Origin: Bacillota bacterium
GTDB taxonomy: Bacteria; Bacillota; Clostridia; Christensenellales; Aristaeellaceae
DNA length: 64,000 nt
NCBI GenBank assembly: GCA_023459275.1
Contig: JAEWVC010000038.1
Span: 4,021 to 68,020 of the forward strand
Direction of reading: 5' to 3'
The notes beneath the pieces were generated by a model. It was not told the origin of the DNA and made no database searches. It saw nothing but the letters and a program-made list of their open reading frames with translations. This document shows, piece after piece, positions 35,001-42,132 of this stretch (position 1 is the first letter of the stretch; the number at the start of each line of letters is the position of its first letter). Position numbers and translations under genes: made by a program.

Positions 35001-35752
35001 TGGACACGGTGCGTGCGCTTGCCCGCGCCGGGGCGGAGGCGGAGGTGTTCGTTTTGAACAACCTGACGCCTTACGCGGTGGGAGAAAGCCTGAAGGAAGC
35101 GCAAAAGCGCATTGCCGCCTGCCAGATGATTGTGCTGCCCGGCGGCTTCTCCGGCGGCGACGAGCCGGACGGCTCCGGCAAGTTCATCACCGCCTTCTTC
35201 CGCAACCCGCGCATGAAGGACAGCGTGCATGAGCTTTTGTACAACCGGGACGGGCTGATGCTGGGCATCTGCAACGGCTTCCAGGCACTTGTAAAACTGG
35301 GCCTTGTGCCCTTTGGGGAGATTGTGGACACGGATGAAAGCTGTCCCACCCTGACCTACAACGTCATCGGCCGCCATCAGAGCATGCTTACGCGCACCCG
35401 CATTGCCTCCAACAAGTCCCCCTGGCTGTCGCGGTGCGCCGTGGGAGACATTTACACCGTGGCCATCTCCCACGGGGAAGGCCGGTTTGTGGCGCCGGAG
35501 GCGGCCATTAGGCAAATGGCGCAGAACGGGCAGATCGCGGCCCAGTATGCGGACCTTACCGGGGCGCCTTCCATGGCGCTGCCCTACAATCCCAACGGCT
35601 CCTACGCGGCCATTGAGGCCATCACTTCCCCCGACGGGCGCGTTTTGGGCAAGATGGGCCACACGGAGCGCAGCGGGGCAAACCTGTACAAAAACGTGGA
35701 CGGGAACAAGTTCCAGCCCCTGTTTGAGGGCGGCGTGGACTACTTCCGCTGA
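32066..35752 (+). CDS. purL: FGAM synthase, large fused form
   Basis: A 1228-residue enzyme combining the PurS-like, PurL and PurQ functions in one chain, the Clostridia/large-PurL clade rather than the B. subtilis three-subunit form. The N-terminal region is PurS-like; IDTYWSDHCRHTTF (about residue 214) is the FGAM synthetase motif; NETHNHPTEIEPFGGAAT contains catalytic and metal residues. The glutaminase domain runs from about residue 970 (AFIPVFPGTNCEVDT) with nucleophile Cys1069 in LGICNGFQALV and the HGEGRF motif. It uses glutamine and ATP to turn FGAR into FGAM. Confidence 0.97.
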   Translation: MPVFRLFVEKKAPYAVEAAQLLSEVRGLMGIKSVVSLRLFNRYDVEGLDAPLFEKCKPVVFSEPQLDDAYASLPISVGAVFAVEPLPGQFDQRADSCAECVQLVSQGERPLVRTAKVYVLDGSPSAEEIQRIKKYVINPVESREASLERKDTLKTAYPEPEDIEVIYGFRKLDRDAVGEFVRKYGLAMDEEDLLFCQSYFLSENRDPTLTEIRMIDTYWSDHCRHTTFLTELSEVKFEKERVEKAFLRYLKLRDAVHGGKEKPVTLMDIATIGAKYLKKQGALSNLDVSEEINACSIEIPVTVDGKQEPWLLMFKNETHNHPTEIEPFGGAATCIGGAIRDPLSGRAYVYQAMRVTGAADPLTPLDKTLPGKLPQRKLTTTAAAGYSSYGNQIGLATGLVDEIYHPGYVAKRMEIGAVLGAAPKGNVRREVPVPGDRVVLLGGRTGRDGCGGATGSSKSHQLTSIETCGAEVQKGNAPTERKLQRLFRDPAVTKLIKRCNDFGAGGVSVAIGELADGLQIDLSAVPKKYEGLDGTELAISESQERMAVVVAPEDAEAFLEAARRENIEATVVARVKAEKRLVMTWRGKTLVDLSREFLNSNGAPKHAAALVVDAPPQTREAPAGDLRRQILALMGDLNVCGKKGLAERFDSTIGAATVLMPFGGRLQLTPAQTMAAKLPVLKGETDDCSGMAYGFNPYLTEQSPYEGAYLAVTESIAKLTAAGFSRKDAYLTFQEYFERLGTKPERWGKPLAALLGALDAQLDFGVAAIGGKDSMSGSFENLDVPPTLVSFAVAPGKAEQVVSPEFKRPGSRVALFSADPLQDFQKFLETLDTVERLLREKAARSAWAVGFGGIAEGLVKMGLGNEIGFAVSGGFTGDLYSQRYGSFLLEMAEGAEEGETVGYTTQAYTLTAKGETVDLREAREAWEGKLESVFPFRGKQPVDRPEAFAYAVKERVAPKASCARPRAFIPVFPGTNCEVDTVRALARAGAEAEVFVLNNLTPYAVGESLKEAQKRIAACQMIVLPGGFSGGDEPDGSGKFITAFFRNPRMKDSVHELLYNRDGLMLGICNGFQALVKLGLVPFGEIVDTDESCPTLTYNVIGRHQSMLTRTRIASNKSPWLSRCAVGDIYTVAISHGEGRFVAPEAAIRQMAQNGQIAAQYADLTGAPSMALPYNPNGSYAAIEAITSPDGRVLGKMGHTERSGANLYKNVDGNKFQPLFEGGVDYFR

Positions 35753-35767
35753 TGGGAGATGATTTCT

Positions 35768-37198
35768 TTGGAGCATGACGGGTATATCAGCCCCTTTTCC
35801 ACCCGGTACGCCAGCCGGGAGATGCAGTACGTGTTTTCCGACGATAACAAGTTCAAGACCTGGCGCAGGCTGTGGGTGGCCCTGGCCCGGGCGGAAAAAA
35901 AGCTGGGGCTGGACATTTCTGACCGGCAGATTCAGGAATTGGAAGCGCACCTTGATGACATCAATTACGAGGACGCCATCCGCCGGGAAAAGGAATGCCG
36001 CCACGATGTGATGAGCCACATCTACGCCTACGGGCTCCAGTGCCCGGAAGCCCGGGGCATTATCCACCTGGGGGCCACCTCCTGCTACGTGGGGGACAAC
36101 ACCGACATTCTTGTGATGAAGCAGGGCCTGGCCATCGTAAGGCGCAAGCTGCTGAGCGTATTAAAGCTGCTTGCGAAGTTCGCGCAGGAATACAAGGCCC
36201 TGCCCGCGCTGGCCTATACCCATCTTCAGCCGGCGCAGCTTACCACCGTGGGCAAGCGGGCCACGCTGTGGATGAACGAGCTGTACATGGATTTTCAGGA
36301 AATCACCGCAAAGATGGACGGCATGAAGCTGCTGGGAAACAAGGGCACCACCGGCACCCAGGCCAGCTTTATGGAGCTGTTTGACGGCGACGGGGAAAAG
36401 GTAAAAGCGCTGGAAAAGGAAATCGCCGCCGAAATGGGCTTTGCGCAGGTGGTGCCCGTATCCGGGCAGACCTATTCCCGCAAGGTGGATTTTCAGGTGG
36501 TGAGCGCCCTATGCGGCGTGGCCCAGAGCGCCAGCAAGTTTTCCTACGACATGCGGCTGCTGCAAAGCTTCAAGGAGATGGAGGAGCCCTTTGAGACAAG
36601 CCAAATCGGCTCCTCCGCCATGCCCTACAAGCGCAACCCCATGCGGTGCGAGCGCATTACCGCCCTTTCCAGGTACGTGATGGTGGATGTGCTCAACGCC
36701 GCCTTTACCGCCGGAACCCAGTGGTTCGAGCGGACGCTGGATGACAGCGCCAACCGCCGCATCGCCGTGGCGGAGGCGTTTTTAGGGGTGGACGCCATCC
36801 TGAACATCCTGCTCAACGTGTGCGATGGGCTGGTGGTGTATCCCAAGGTCATCCGCCGCCGGGTGATGGAGGAGCTGCCCTTCATGGCCAGCGAAAATAT
36901 CCTGATGGACGCGGTAAAGCGGGGCGGAAACAGGCAGGAGCTTCACGAAAAGATTCGCGTGCACGCCCAGGCGGCGGGGAACGCGGTGAAGGAGCAGGGC
37001 GGGAAGAACGATCTGCTGGAACGCATCGCCGGGGACCCGGCCTTTGGGCTGTCTCTTGCCGACATGGAAAAATTGCTTGACCCCGCCCTGTTTACAGGCA
37101 GGAGCGGGCAGCAGGTGGAAGAATATCTGACGGAAGTGATCAACCCGCTGCTTGCGGAATATGGTGTGCGGGGCGAGACCTACGAGCTGACCGTATAG
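35768..37198 (+). CDS. purB: Adenylosuccinate lyase
   Basis: A 476-residue fumarase/aspartase-superfamily lyase acting twice, on SAICAR and on adenylosuccinate. The signature loop is GSSAMPYKRNPMRCERI; GATSCYVGDNTD and HLQPAQLTTVGKRA are further family motifs. I place the start at TTG 35768, 9 bases after GGGAG, giving MEHDGYISPFSTRYAS; the ATG at 35759 abuts the same site with no spacing. Its fumarate product can feed the fumarase encoded at 6922-8343. Last gene of the core purine operon. Confidence 0.96.
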   Translation: MEHDGYISPFSTRYASREMQYVFSDDNKFKTWRRLWVALARAEKKLGLDISDRQIQELEAHLDDINYEDAIRREKECRHDVMSHIYAYGLQCPEARGIIHLGATSCYVGDNTDILVMKQGLAIVRRKLLSVLKLLAKFAQEYKALPALAYTHLQPAQLTTVGKRATLWMNELYMDFQEITAKMDGMKLLGNKGTTGTQASFMELFDGDGEKVKALEKEIAAEMGFAQVVPVSGQTYSRKVDFQVVSALCGVAQSASKFSYDMRLLQSFKEMEEPFETSQIGSSAMPYKRNPMRCERITALSRYVMVDVLNAAFTAGTQWFERTLDDSANRRIAVAEAFLGVDAILNILLNVCDGLVVYPKVIRRRVMEELPFMASENILMDAVKRGGNRQELHEKIRVHAQAAGNAVKEQGGKNDLLERIAGDPAFGLSLADMEKLLDPALFTGRSGQQVEEYLTEVINPLLAEYGVRGETYELTV

Positions 37199-37213
37199 GA
37201 AGGAGCGAAAAGT

Positions 37214-37558
37214 ATGCCTTTCATTGATGCCAAGGTAAGCGTTTCCGTTTCCAAAGAGGCGGAGGAAAGCCTCAAGGAGAAGCTTGGCAAGGCCATTTCC
37301 CTGATCCCGGGAAAGAGCGAAACCTGGCTGATGCTGAACATCCAGCCGGAATGCCGCCTGTATTTCCAGGGCAGCAATCAAAAGCCCGCCGCCATGGTGG
37401 AAGTGAAGCTTCTGGGTGCCGCCTCCCCGGCCGCGTACCAGAAGATGACCGCGGAGGTCACAAAAATCCTGAACAGTGAGCTTCATATCCCCGAAGACCG
37501 CATCTACGTGAAGTATGAGGAACTTCAGCACTGGGGCTGGAACGGCAGCAATTTTTAA
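37214..37558 (+). CDS. MIF-like tautomerase family protein
   Basis: A 114-residue protein matching the macrophage migration inhibitory factor fold in length and pattern. After Met removal it would begin with Pro (MPFIDAKVSVSVSKEAEESL), the catalytic base of the tautomerase superfamily. MLNIQPECRLYFQGS and MTAEVTKILNSELHIPEDRIYVKYEE follow the MIF beta-alpha-beta repeat. MIF proteins tautomerise phenylpyruvate in vitro; physiological roles in bacteria are unclear. It follows purB by 15 bases with a good GGAAGGAG site, so it is probably read with the purine operon. Confidence 0.8.
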   Translation: MPFIDAKVSVSVSKEAEESLKEKLGKAISLIPGKSETWLMLNIQPECRLYFQGSNQKPAAMVEVKLLGAASPAAYQKMTAEVTKILNSELHIPEDRIYVKYEELQHWGWNGSNF

Positions 37559-37564
37559 AAACTT

Positions 37565-37607
37565 TTTTCGATGCCCTGAGAGCGCGCCGGGTTGGGCGCG
37601 CTCTCAG
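37565..37607 (+). repeat. Terminator-module repeat, copy 1
   Basis: TTTTCGATGCCCTGA leads into a perfect 13-bp inverted repeat, CTGAGAGCGCGCC (37576-37588) and GGCGCGCTCTCAG (37595-37607), with a six-base loop. There is no T-run after it. The same lead-in and hairpin recur at 37801-37866 and, on the other strand, at 45795-45866. Confidence 0.75.
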
Positions 37608-37645
37608 CCTGCGCTGAAAATAAGCAGAGGATGGCAGGCCTGCCT

Positions 37646-37671
37646 GGCGGGCGATGGATCATCGCCCCTAC
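37646..37671. repeat. Dispersed palindrome, GTAGGG family
   Basis: GGCGGGCGAT and ATCGCCC arms around GGATC, followed by CTAC. The core GGCGATGGATCATCGCCCC is identical to the one at 53119-53143. Confidence 0.75.
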
Positions 37672-37745
37672 AGCTGCAAAGTGGATATAGGCTTTCCTTC
37701 CGGTACATGCATCCTCCGGAAGTGAAGCCGAAAAGCAAATCGCGC

Positions 37746-37772
37746 CGTAGGGGCGCTTATGAAGCGCCCGCC
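37746..37772. repeat. Dispersed palindrome, GTAGGG family, opposite orientation
   Basis: CGTAGGGGCGCTT and GAAGCGCCCGCC arms. Same family as 37646-37671 but with the GTAGGG end on the left, so two elements face each other across about 75 bases. Confidence 0.65.
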
Positions 37773-37800
37773 ATAAGAGGCCGGAAGCACAATCCCCTTT

Positions 37801-37866
37801 GAAAGTGCCAGCGCCACTTTTTCGATAGCCTGAGAGCGCGCCGGGTTAGGCGTGCTCTTGTTTTTC
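37801..37866 (+). terminator. Terminator-module repeat, copy 2
   Basis: A small hairpin (AAAGTGCCAGCGCCACTTT) and TTCGATAGCCTGA precede a hairpin with arms GAGAGCGCGCC (37832-37842) and GGCGTGCTCTT (37849-37859), then GTTTTT. It lies about 240 bases after the tautomerase stop and could end the purine operon transcript. Confidence 0.7.
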
Positions 37867-37918
37867 TGCCTAAAAATTCTGTTTCTGCAAATACATGTGG
37901 CGGGTTTCCTTTGACCTA

Positions 37919-37927
37919 TGGTACAAT
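37919..37927 (+). promoter_or_regulatory. Possible extended -10 promoter
   Basis: TGGTACAAT gives a TGn-extended -10 box 34 bases before the pentapeptide-repeat gene start. No matching -35 box is present at the right distance. Confidence 0.4.
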
Positions 37928-37960
37928 AAAGCATTCCATTGTCAAAGGAAGCGCTTTAGC

Positions 37961-38599
37961 ATGCCTGTTTTCCAACCGGAACTGCCGGAAACCCTTGACG
38001 CCGCAGCCCTGATGGACAAGCTTTCCCTGGATGAACGGCTGGAGGAAAGCCTGTTTTCGGGGGAAAGCTGCCCGGAGGAAAACTTCAAGGGCATGGAGGC
38101 CTTGCGGTGCCGCTTTGTGAAGTGCGATTTCTCCGGCTGCAATTTTGAGCAGGCGGGCTTCCGGGATGCGGTATTCGAGGGCTGTGATCTTTCCAACTGC
38201 GATTTTTCGAAAGCCGCTTTCCAGCGGGTGGCCTTCATCAGCTGCAAGCTGATGGGAACGGATTTTGTGGAAGCCTTTTTGAAACATGCACGCTTCAGCG
38301 GTTGCGTGGGAGAATATGCGAACTTTGCGGATTGCAAAATACAGGATACGGCTTTTGAAAACTGCAGGCTCCGCAGCGCGGCGTTTGTGCGCTGCCGGCT
38401 GTCCGCTACCTTTACGCTGTGCGAGCTTACCGGGGCGACGGTGGAGCAGACGCCTCTGAAGGATTTTGATCTGCGCACCTGCCAACTGGCCGGGCTGCAA
38501 ATCACGCTTTCGGATTTGCGGGGGGCTGTGGTCACCCCGCTGCAGGCGGCGGAGCTGGCCGCGCTGCTGGGGCTTGTGATACGGGACCAGGACGAATGA
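37961..38599 (+). CDS. Pentapeptide repeat protein
   Basis: A 212-residue protein whose middle (about residues 45-185) repeats A/C-D/N-L/F-x-x units, for example CDFSGCNFEQAGFRDAVFEG and CDLSNCDFSKAAFQRVAF, forming a right-handed quadrilateral beta-helix. Unusually many repeats use Cys at the first position. Length and layout resemble Qnr/McbG-type gyrase-protection proteins, but many pentapeptide proteins have no known function and I would not assign resistance. ATG 37961 follows AAAGGAAG. It lies 18 bases before nfo and is probably co-transcribed. Confidence 0.88.
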   Translation: MPVFQPELPETLDAAALMDKLSLDERLEESLFSGESCPEENFKGMEALRCRFVKCDFSGCNFEQAGFRDAVFEGCDLSNCDFSKAAFQRVAFISCKLMGTDFVEAFLKHARFSGCVGEYANFADCKIQDTAFENCRLRSAAFVRCRLSATFTLCELTGATVEQTPLKDFDLRTCQLAGLQITLSDLRGAVVTPLQAAELAALLGLVIRDQDE

Positions 38600-38617
38600 A
38601 TGTAAGGAGGATATTCC

Positions 38618-39451
38618 ATGCTGAATATCGGATGCCACCTGTCCTCCTCCAAGGGATACCTGCACATGGGGCAGGAGGCGGTACAAATCAACGCCAATAC
38701 GTTTCAGTTTTTTACCAGGAACCCCAGGGGCGGGGCGGCCAAGGACATTGATCCCAAGGATGTGGCGGAATTCCTGGCGCTGGCCGGGGAGCGCGGCTTC
38801 TGCAAGATCCTGGCCCACGCGCCCTACACGCTTAACGCTGCCGCGGCGGTGGATGCCACCCGGGAGTTTGCCCACAACACCATGGCGGACGATCTGCAAA
38901 GGATGGAGTACACCCCGGGCAACATGTACAACTTCCATCCCGGCAGCCATGTGCAGCAGGGGACGGAGGTGGGCATCGCGCTGATTTCCAAAATGCTCAA
39001 CGATATCCTGTGGCCGGAAATGACCACCACCGTGCTGCTGGAAACCATGTCCGGCAAGGGCAGTGAGGTGGGCGGTACGTTTGAGGAATTGCGCGAAATC
39101 CTTGACCGGGTGAACCTTCAGGAAAAGATGGGCGTGTGCCTGGACACCTGCCATATCAACGACGCGGGGTATGACGTGGTGAACGATCTGGACGGCGTTC
39201 TGGAGAAGTTTGATAAAGTGATCGGGCTTGAAAGGCTCCAGGCCATCCATATCAACGATACCAAGAACCCCTTCGGCAGCCACAAGGACAGGCACGAAAA
39301 GATCGGGGAAGGGTATCTGGGCACCCAGGCGCTGGCAAGGGTGATCAACCACCCGGCGCTGCGCCACCTGCCTTTCTACCTGGAGACGCCCAACGAGCTG
39401 GAGGGCTACCAGGCGGAGATCAAGCTGCTGCGGAGCCTGTACAGGGAATAA
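38618..39451 (+). CDS. nfo: Endonuclease IV (AP endonuclease)
   Basis: A 277-residue TIM-barrel enzyme with three zinc ions that cuts DNA 5' of abasic sites. Zinc-ligand motifs are HAPYTLN, FHPGSHV, LETMSGKGSEVG, CLDTCHINDAGYD and HINDTKNPFGSHKDRHEKIGEG (the last split across two ligands). Length is normal. AAGGAGGA precedes the ATG. Base-excision repair role in the cytoplasm. Confidence 0.96.
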   Translation: MLNIGCHLSSSKGYLHMGQEAVQINANTFQFFTRNPRGGAAKDIDPKDVAEFLALAGERGFCKILAHAPYTLNAAAAVDATREFAHNTMADDLQRMEYTPGNMYNFHPGSHVQQGTEVGIALISKMLNDILWPEMTTTVLLETMSGKGSEVGGTFEELREILDRVNLQEKMGVCLDTCHINDAGYDVVNDLDGVLEKFDKVIGLERLQAIHINDTKNPFGSHKDRHEKIGEGYLGTQALARVINHPALRHLPFYLETPNELEGYQAEIKLLRSLYRE

Positions 39452-39471
39452 GGGACAGAAGGAAGGCCGCT

Positions 39472-39951
39472 ATGCCCAAACGCAAGGATTGGCTGATCAT
39501 CGCGCTCGCGCTTTTTTTGGCGCTGGCGCTGTTTGTGTTTACCAAGAGCGGCATCCGCATTGATATAAGCAGCGGAATGGACCCCATGGGTATCCTGACA
39601 GAGGCGCCGGTCCCTACCGTGCCCGGCGCCGCGCCGGAACCCACCCTTTCTGCGCCCAAAGCCTACCTTGTGGTGACTGTGGGGAGCACGCGCTACAAGC
39701 CGCTGCCCATTTACAAGGAGACGGAATACCGCCTGCACCAGGCCGGCGGCAAAGATAACGTGTTCCATGTGACGCCTGACAGCGTGTACATGAAGACGGC
39801 CACCTGCGACAACCAAAACTGCATCCACCAGGGAACGGTGACCCTTGACAACATTTCCGCAAGGGTGCTGGGGAACATGATCATCTGCCTGCCCAACCAG
39901 GTGGTGCTGGAGCTTTTGACACCCGAAGAAGCGGAGGAAGAAGCCAAGTGA
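39472..39951 (+). CDS. NusG domain II-containing membrane-anchored protein
   Basis: A 159-residue protein with a basic start (MPKRKDWL), one membrane helix (about residues 8-24), a Pro-rich linker (about 44-60), and an extracytoplasmic NusG_II domain (about 64-150) containing CDNQNCIHQGTVTLD. The Cys pair in that loop is a family feature. Such proteins are repeatedly found next to Gx-type transporters, as here: the following gene starts in the stop of this one (GTGA). The function is unknown; it is not a transcription factor despite the domain name. Confidence 0.85.
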   Translation: MPKRKDWLIIALALFLALALFVFTKSGIRIDISSGMDPMGILTEAPVPTVPGAAPEPTLSAPKAYLVVTVGSTRYKPLPIYKETEYRLHQAGGKDNVFHVTPDSVYMKTATCDNQNCIHQGTVTLDNISARVLGNMIICLPNQVVLELLTPEEAEEEAK

Positions 39952-40460
39952 GGAAACGGACTGAGCGCCTGGCGCTGATGGGGCTGCTGCTGGGGATCAT
40001 GCTGATTTTGGGGTATGTGGAGCACTTGATCCCCCTGCCCGGCCATGAGGTGGGGATCCGGGTGGGCCTTTCCAACGCGGTGCTGCTGTTTGCCGTCTAT
40101 ATGCTGGGGATCCCCGAAACCTTTGCGCTGATGGCCACCAAGGTCGTCCTCTCCGGGTTTTTGTTCAGCGGGCTGCAGGCGATGATGTACAGCTTCGCCG
40201 GCGGGCTTGTAAGCGTGTGCGCCATGGCGGGGATCAGCCGGATCAAGGGCGTAAGCATCCTTGGCACCAGCGTGGCGGGAGCTTTCTTCTTCAACGTTGG
40301 TCAGGGTATTGTGGTGTTTCTGGTGGTTCCTGTGCTGATTTTGCAGCTCCCGCTGGTGTTTGCCGTGGGGATCGTAACGGGCATCCTTACGGGCAGCGCC
40401 GCGCAAGTGGTTATGCGGCATGTCAAGGCGCCCGGGCTGTCCGGGAAAAAGAAAAGCTGA
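39948..40460 (+). CDS. Gx transporter family / heptaprenyl diphosphate synthase component I-like protein
   Basis: A 170-residue membrane protein with four or five helices (LALMGLLLGIMLILGYVEHL at the start; VGLSNAVLLFAVYMLG; AMMYSFAGGLVSVCAMAGI). This family is annotated both as Gx transporters and as Hpre_diP_synt_I; transport of a quinone or prenyl precursor has been suggested but not shown. GTG 39948 overlaps the preceding stop. It ends just before a long inverted repeat and converges with livF. Confidence 0.8.
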   Translation: MRKRTERLALMGLLLGIMLILGYVEHLIPLPGHEVGIRVGLSNAVLLFAVYMLGIPETFALMATKVVLSGFLFSGLQAMMYSFAGGLVSVCAMAGISRIKGVSILGTSVAGAFFFNVGQGIVVFLVVPVLILQLPLVFAVGIVTGILTGSAAQVVMRHVKAPGLSGKKKS

Positions 40461-40540
40461 CAGCGTTGCCATAACCAAGTATCATGATGCCATGTGCCGG
40501 TAATCATATTTGATACATTGGAAGTTTTTCAGGGATGGGT

Positions 40541-40580
40541 GCGGGAAGGGGCCCTTTTTTCAAAAAGGGCCCCTTCCCGC
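40541..40580. terminator. Long perfect inverted repeat between convergent genes
   Basis: Two 19-base arms (40541-40559 and 40562-40580; GCGGGAAGGG at the left end) pair perfectly around a two-base centre. T and A runs lie inside the arms. It follows GGAAGTTTTTC (40519-40530), and the same arrangement is found at 53391-53426. A bidirectional terminator role is likely for the Gx gene and livF. Confidence 0.75.
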
Positions 40581-40606
40581 TATTCCTATGCCTTTGTCCG
40601 TTCTTC

Positions 40607-41326
40607 CTACGCCTTCGTCCGGCCCAGGTACGCCTCCCGGACTTGGGGGCTGTCCAGCAGTTCCCGGCCGGTACCGGACAGGGTGATGCGCCCGGTTTCC
40701 AGCACGTAGCCCTGATCGGCGATTTTCAGGGCGGCGTTGGCGTTCTGCTCCACCAGCAGGATGGTGATGCCTTCCTGGTGGAGCGTTTTGATGGTGTTGA
40801 AGATATCCCGCACCACCAGGGGCGCAAGGCCCAGAGAGGGTTCGTCCATCATCAGCAGCTTAGGCCGGGCCATCAGCGCCCGGCCCACGGCCAGCATCTG
40901 CTGCTCCCCGCCGGAAAGGGTGCCGGCGTACTGCCAGTGGCGCTCCTTGAGCCGCGGGAACAGGGAATACACCTTGTCAGTATCCGTTGCGATGCCCGGG
41001 GCATCGGTGCGGGCGTAGGCACCCACCTTGAGGTTTTCCAGCACCGTGAGGTTGGGAAACACCCGGCGCCCCTCCGGCACCAGCACAATGCCCCGGCGGA
41101 TCATCTGCTGGGTATCCAGGGTGGTAATGTCCTCGCCCTCATAGATTATCTTTCCGCCGTATACCGGCACCAGGCTGGTGATGGCCCGCAGCGTGGTGGA
41201 CTTGCCCGCGCCGTTGGCGCCGATCAGGGATACGATTTGGCCTTTTTCCACCTGAAAGGAAATGCCGGAAAGGGCATGGATGCCGCCGTAATTCACTTTC
41301 AGACCGGTTACATCAAGCAGGCTCAT
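40607..41326 (-). CDS. livF: Branched-chain amino acid ABC transporter ATPase LivF
   Basis: A 239-residue ATPase with Walker A GANGAGKST, signature LSGGEQQM, Walker B LLMMDEPSLGL and the LivF stretch FPNLTVLENLKVGAY. It forms the nucleotide-binding heterodimer with LivG. The start overlaps the livG stop by 4 bases (ATGA). Last gene of the liv operon. Confidence 0.95.
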   Translation of the reverse strand: MSLLDVTGLKVNYGGIHALSGISFQVEKGQIVSLIGANGAGKSTTLRAITSLVPVYGGKIIYEGEDITTLDTQQMIRRGIVLVPEGRRVFPNLTVLENLKVGAYARTDAPGIATDTDKVYSLFPRLKERHWQYAGTLSGGEQQMLAVGRALMARPKLLMMDEPSLGLAPLVVRDIFNTIKTLHQEGITILLVEQNANAALKIADQGYVLETGRITLSGTGRELLDSPQVREAYLGRTKA

Positions 41327-42132
41327 TCCTCGTCCACCCCCAGATAGGCCGTGATCACGTCCTGATTATTCTGTATCTCCCCGGGTGATCCGTGGGCGAT
41401 AAGCTTGCCGTAGTCCAGCACATAGATGCGGTCGGAAATATCCATCACGATCTGCATGTGGTGCTCGATAAGCATGATGGTGAGGGCAAGATCATCCCGG
41501 AGTTGCTTGACAAAAGCGGTAAGGTCTTCTGTTTCCCGGGGGTTCATGCCCGCTGCGGGCTCATCCAGCAAAAGCAGCTTGGGCCGGGTGGCCAGGGCCC
41601 TGGCGATCTCCAGCCTCCGCTGCTGGCCGTAGGGCAGGGAAGTGGCCTGCTCGTTGGCCTGATGGGCAAGGCCTACGCGGTCAAGCAGCGCCATGGCTTC
41701 CTCCCGGAGGGAGCGCTCCTCCCGGCCATAAGGGAGGATCCCCTCCCCGCGCCGGACGGACGGAATGCCTGTGACGGCGCTTATCAGCCCACCTTTCAGG
41801 TGCAGGTGCTGGGCGATGCGCACGTTGTCCAGCACAGACATGGTTTTGAACAGGCGGATGTTTTGATAGGTTCTCGCCGCGCCCAGAGCGGTGATGCGGT
41901 CGGGCCGCCTGCCGGTGATATCCTCCTGCTTTTCCTTGGCGTCCGTCAAAAACACTTTGCCGGAGGTGGGCTTGTAGACGCCTGTGATCATGTTGAAGGC
42001 GGTGGTCTTGCCCGCGCCGTTGGGGCCGATGATGGCCACGATCTCCCCCCGGTCTACATGCAGGGACAACCTGTCCACGGCCACCACGCCGCCAAAGCGC
42101 ATGGTGATCTGTTTTGTTTCCAGCACGTGCAT
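41323..42132 (-). CDS. livG: Branched-chain amino acid ABC transporter ATPase LivG
   Basis: A 269-residue ATPase. Walker A GPNGAGKTT, the LivG-type signature LPYGQQRR in place of LSGGQ, Walker B LLLLDEPAAGMNP, and H-loop LIEHHMQIVM. The LivG insertion containing ARTYQNIRLFKTMSVLDNV is present. ATG 42132 overlaps the livM stop (TGATG); the open frame further upstream lies inside livM and is not family sequence. Confidence 0.95.
   Translation of the reverse strand: MHVLETKQITMRFGGVVAVDRLSLHVDRGEIVAIIGPNGAGKTTAFNMITGVYKPTSGKVFLTDAKEKQEDITGRRPDRITALGAARTYQNIRLFKTMSVLDNVRIAQHLHLKGGLISAVTGIPSVRRGEGILPYGREERSLREEAMALLDRVGLAHQANEQATSLPYGQQRRLEIARALATRPKLLLLDEPAAGMNPRETEDLTAFVKQLRDDLALTIMLIEHHMQIVMDISDRIYVLDYGKLIAHGSPGEIQNNQDVITAYLGVDEE

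Noticed and set aside
32912..36067. A 1051-codon open frame on the minus strand opposite purL
   Set aside because: It is a shadow of purL in G+C-rich DNA: the plus-strand frame encodes a complete PurL, and the minus-strand product is low-complexity Gly/His/Arg/Pro sequence with no family features.
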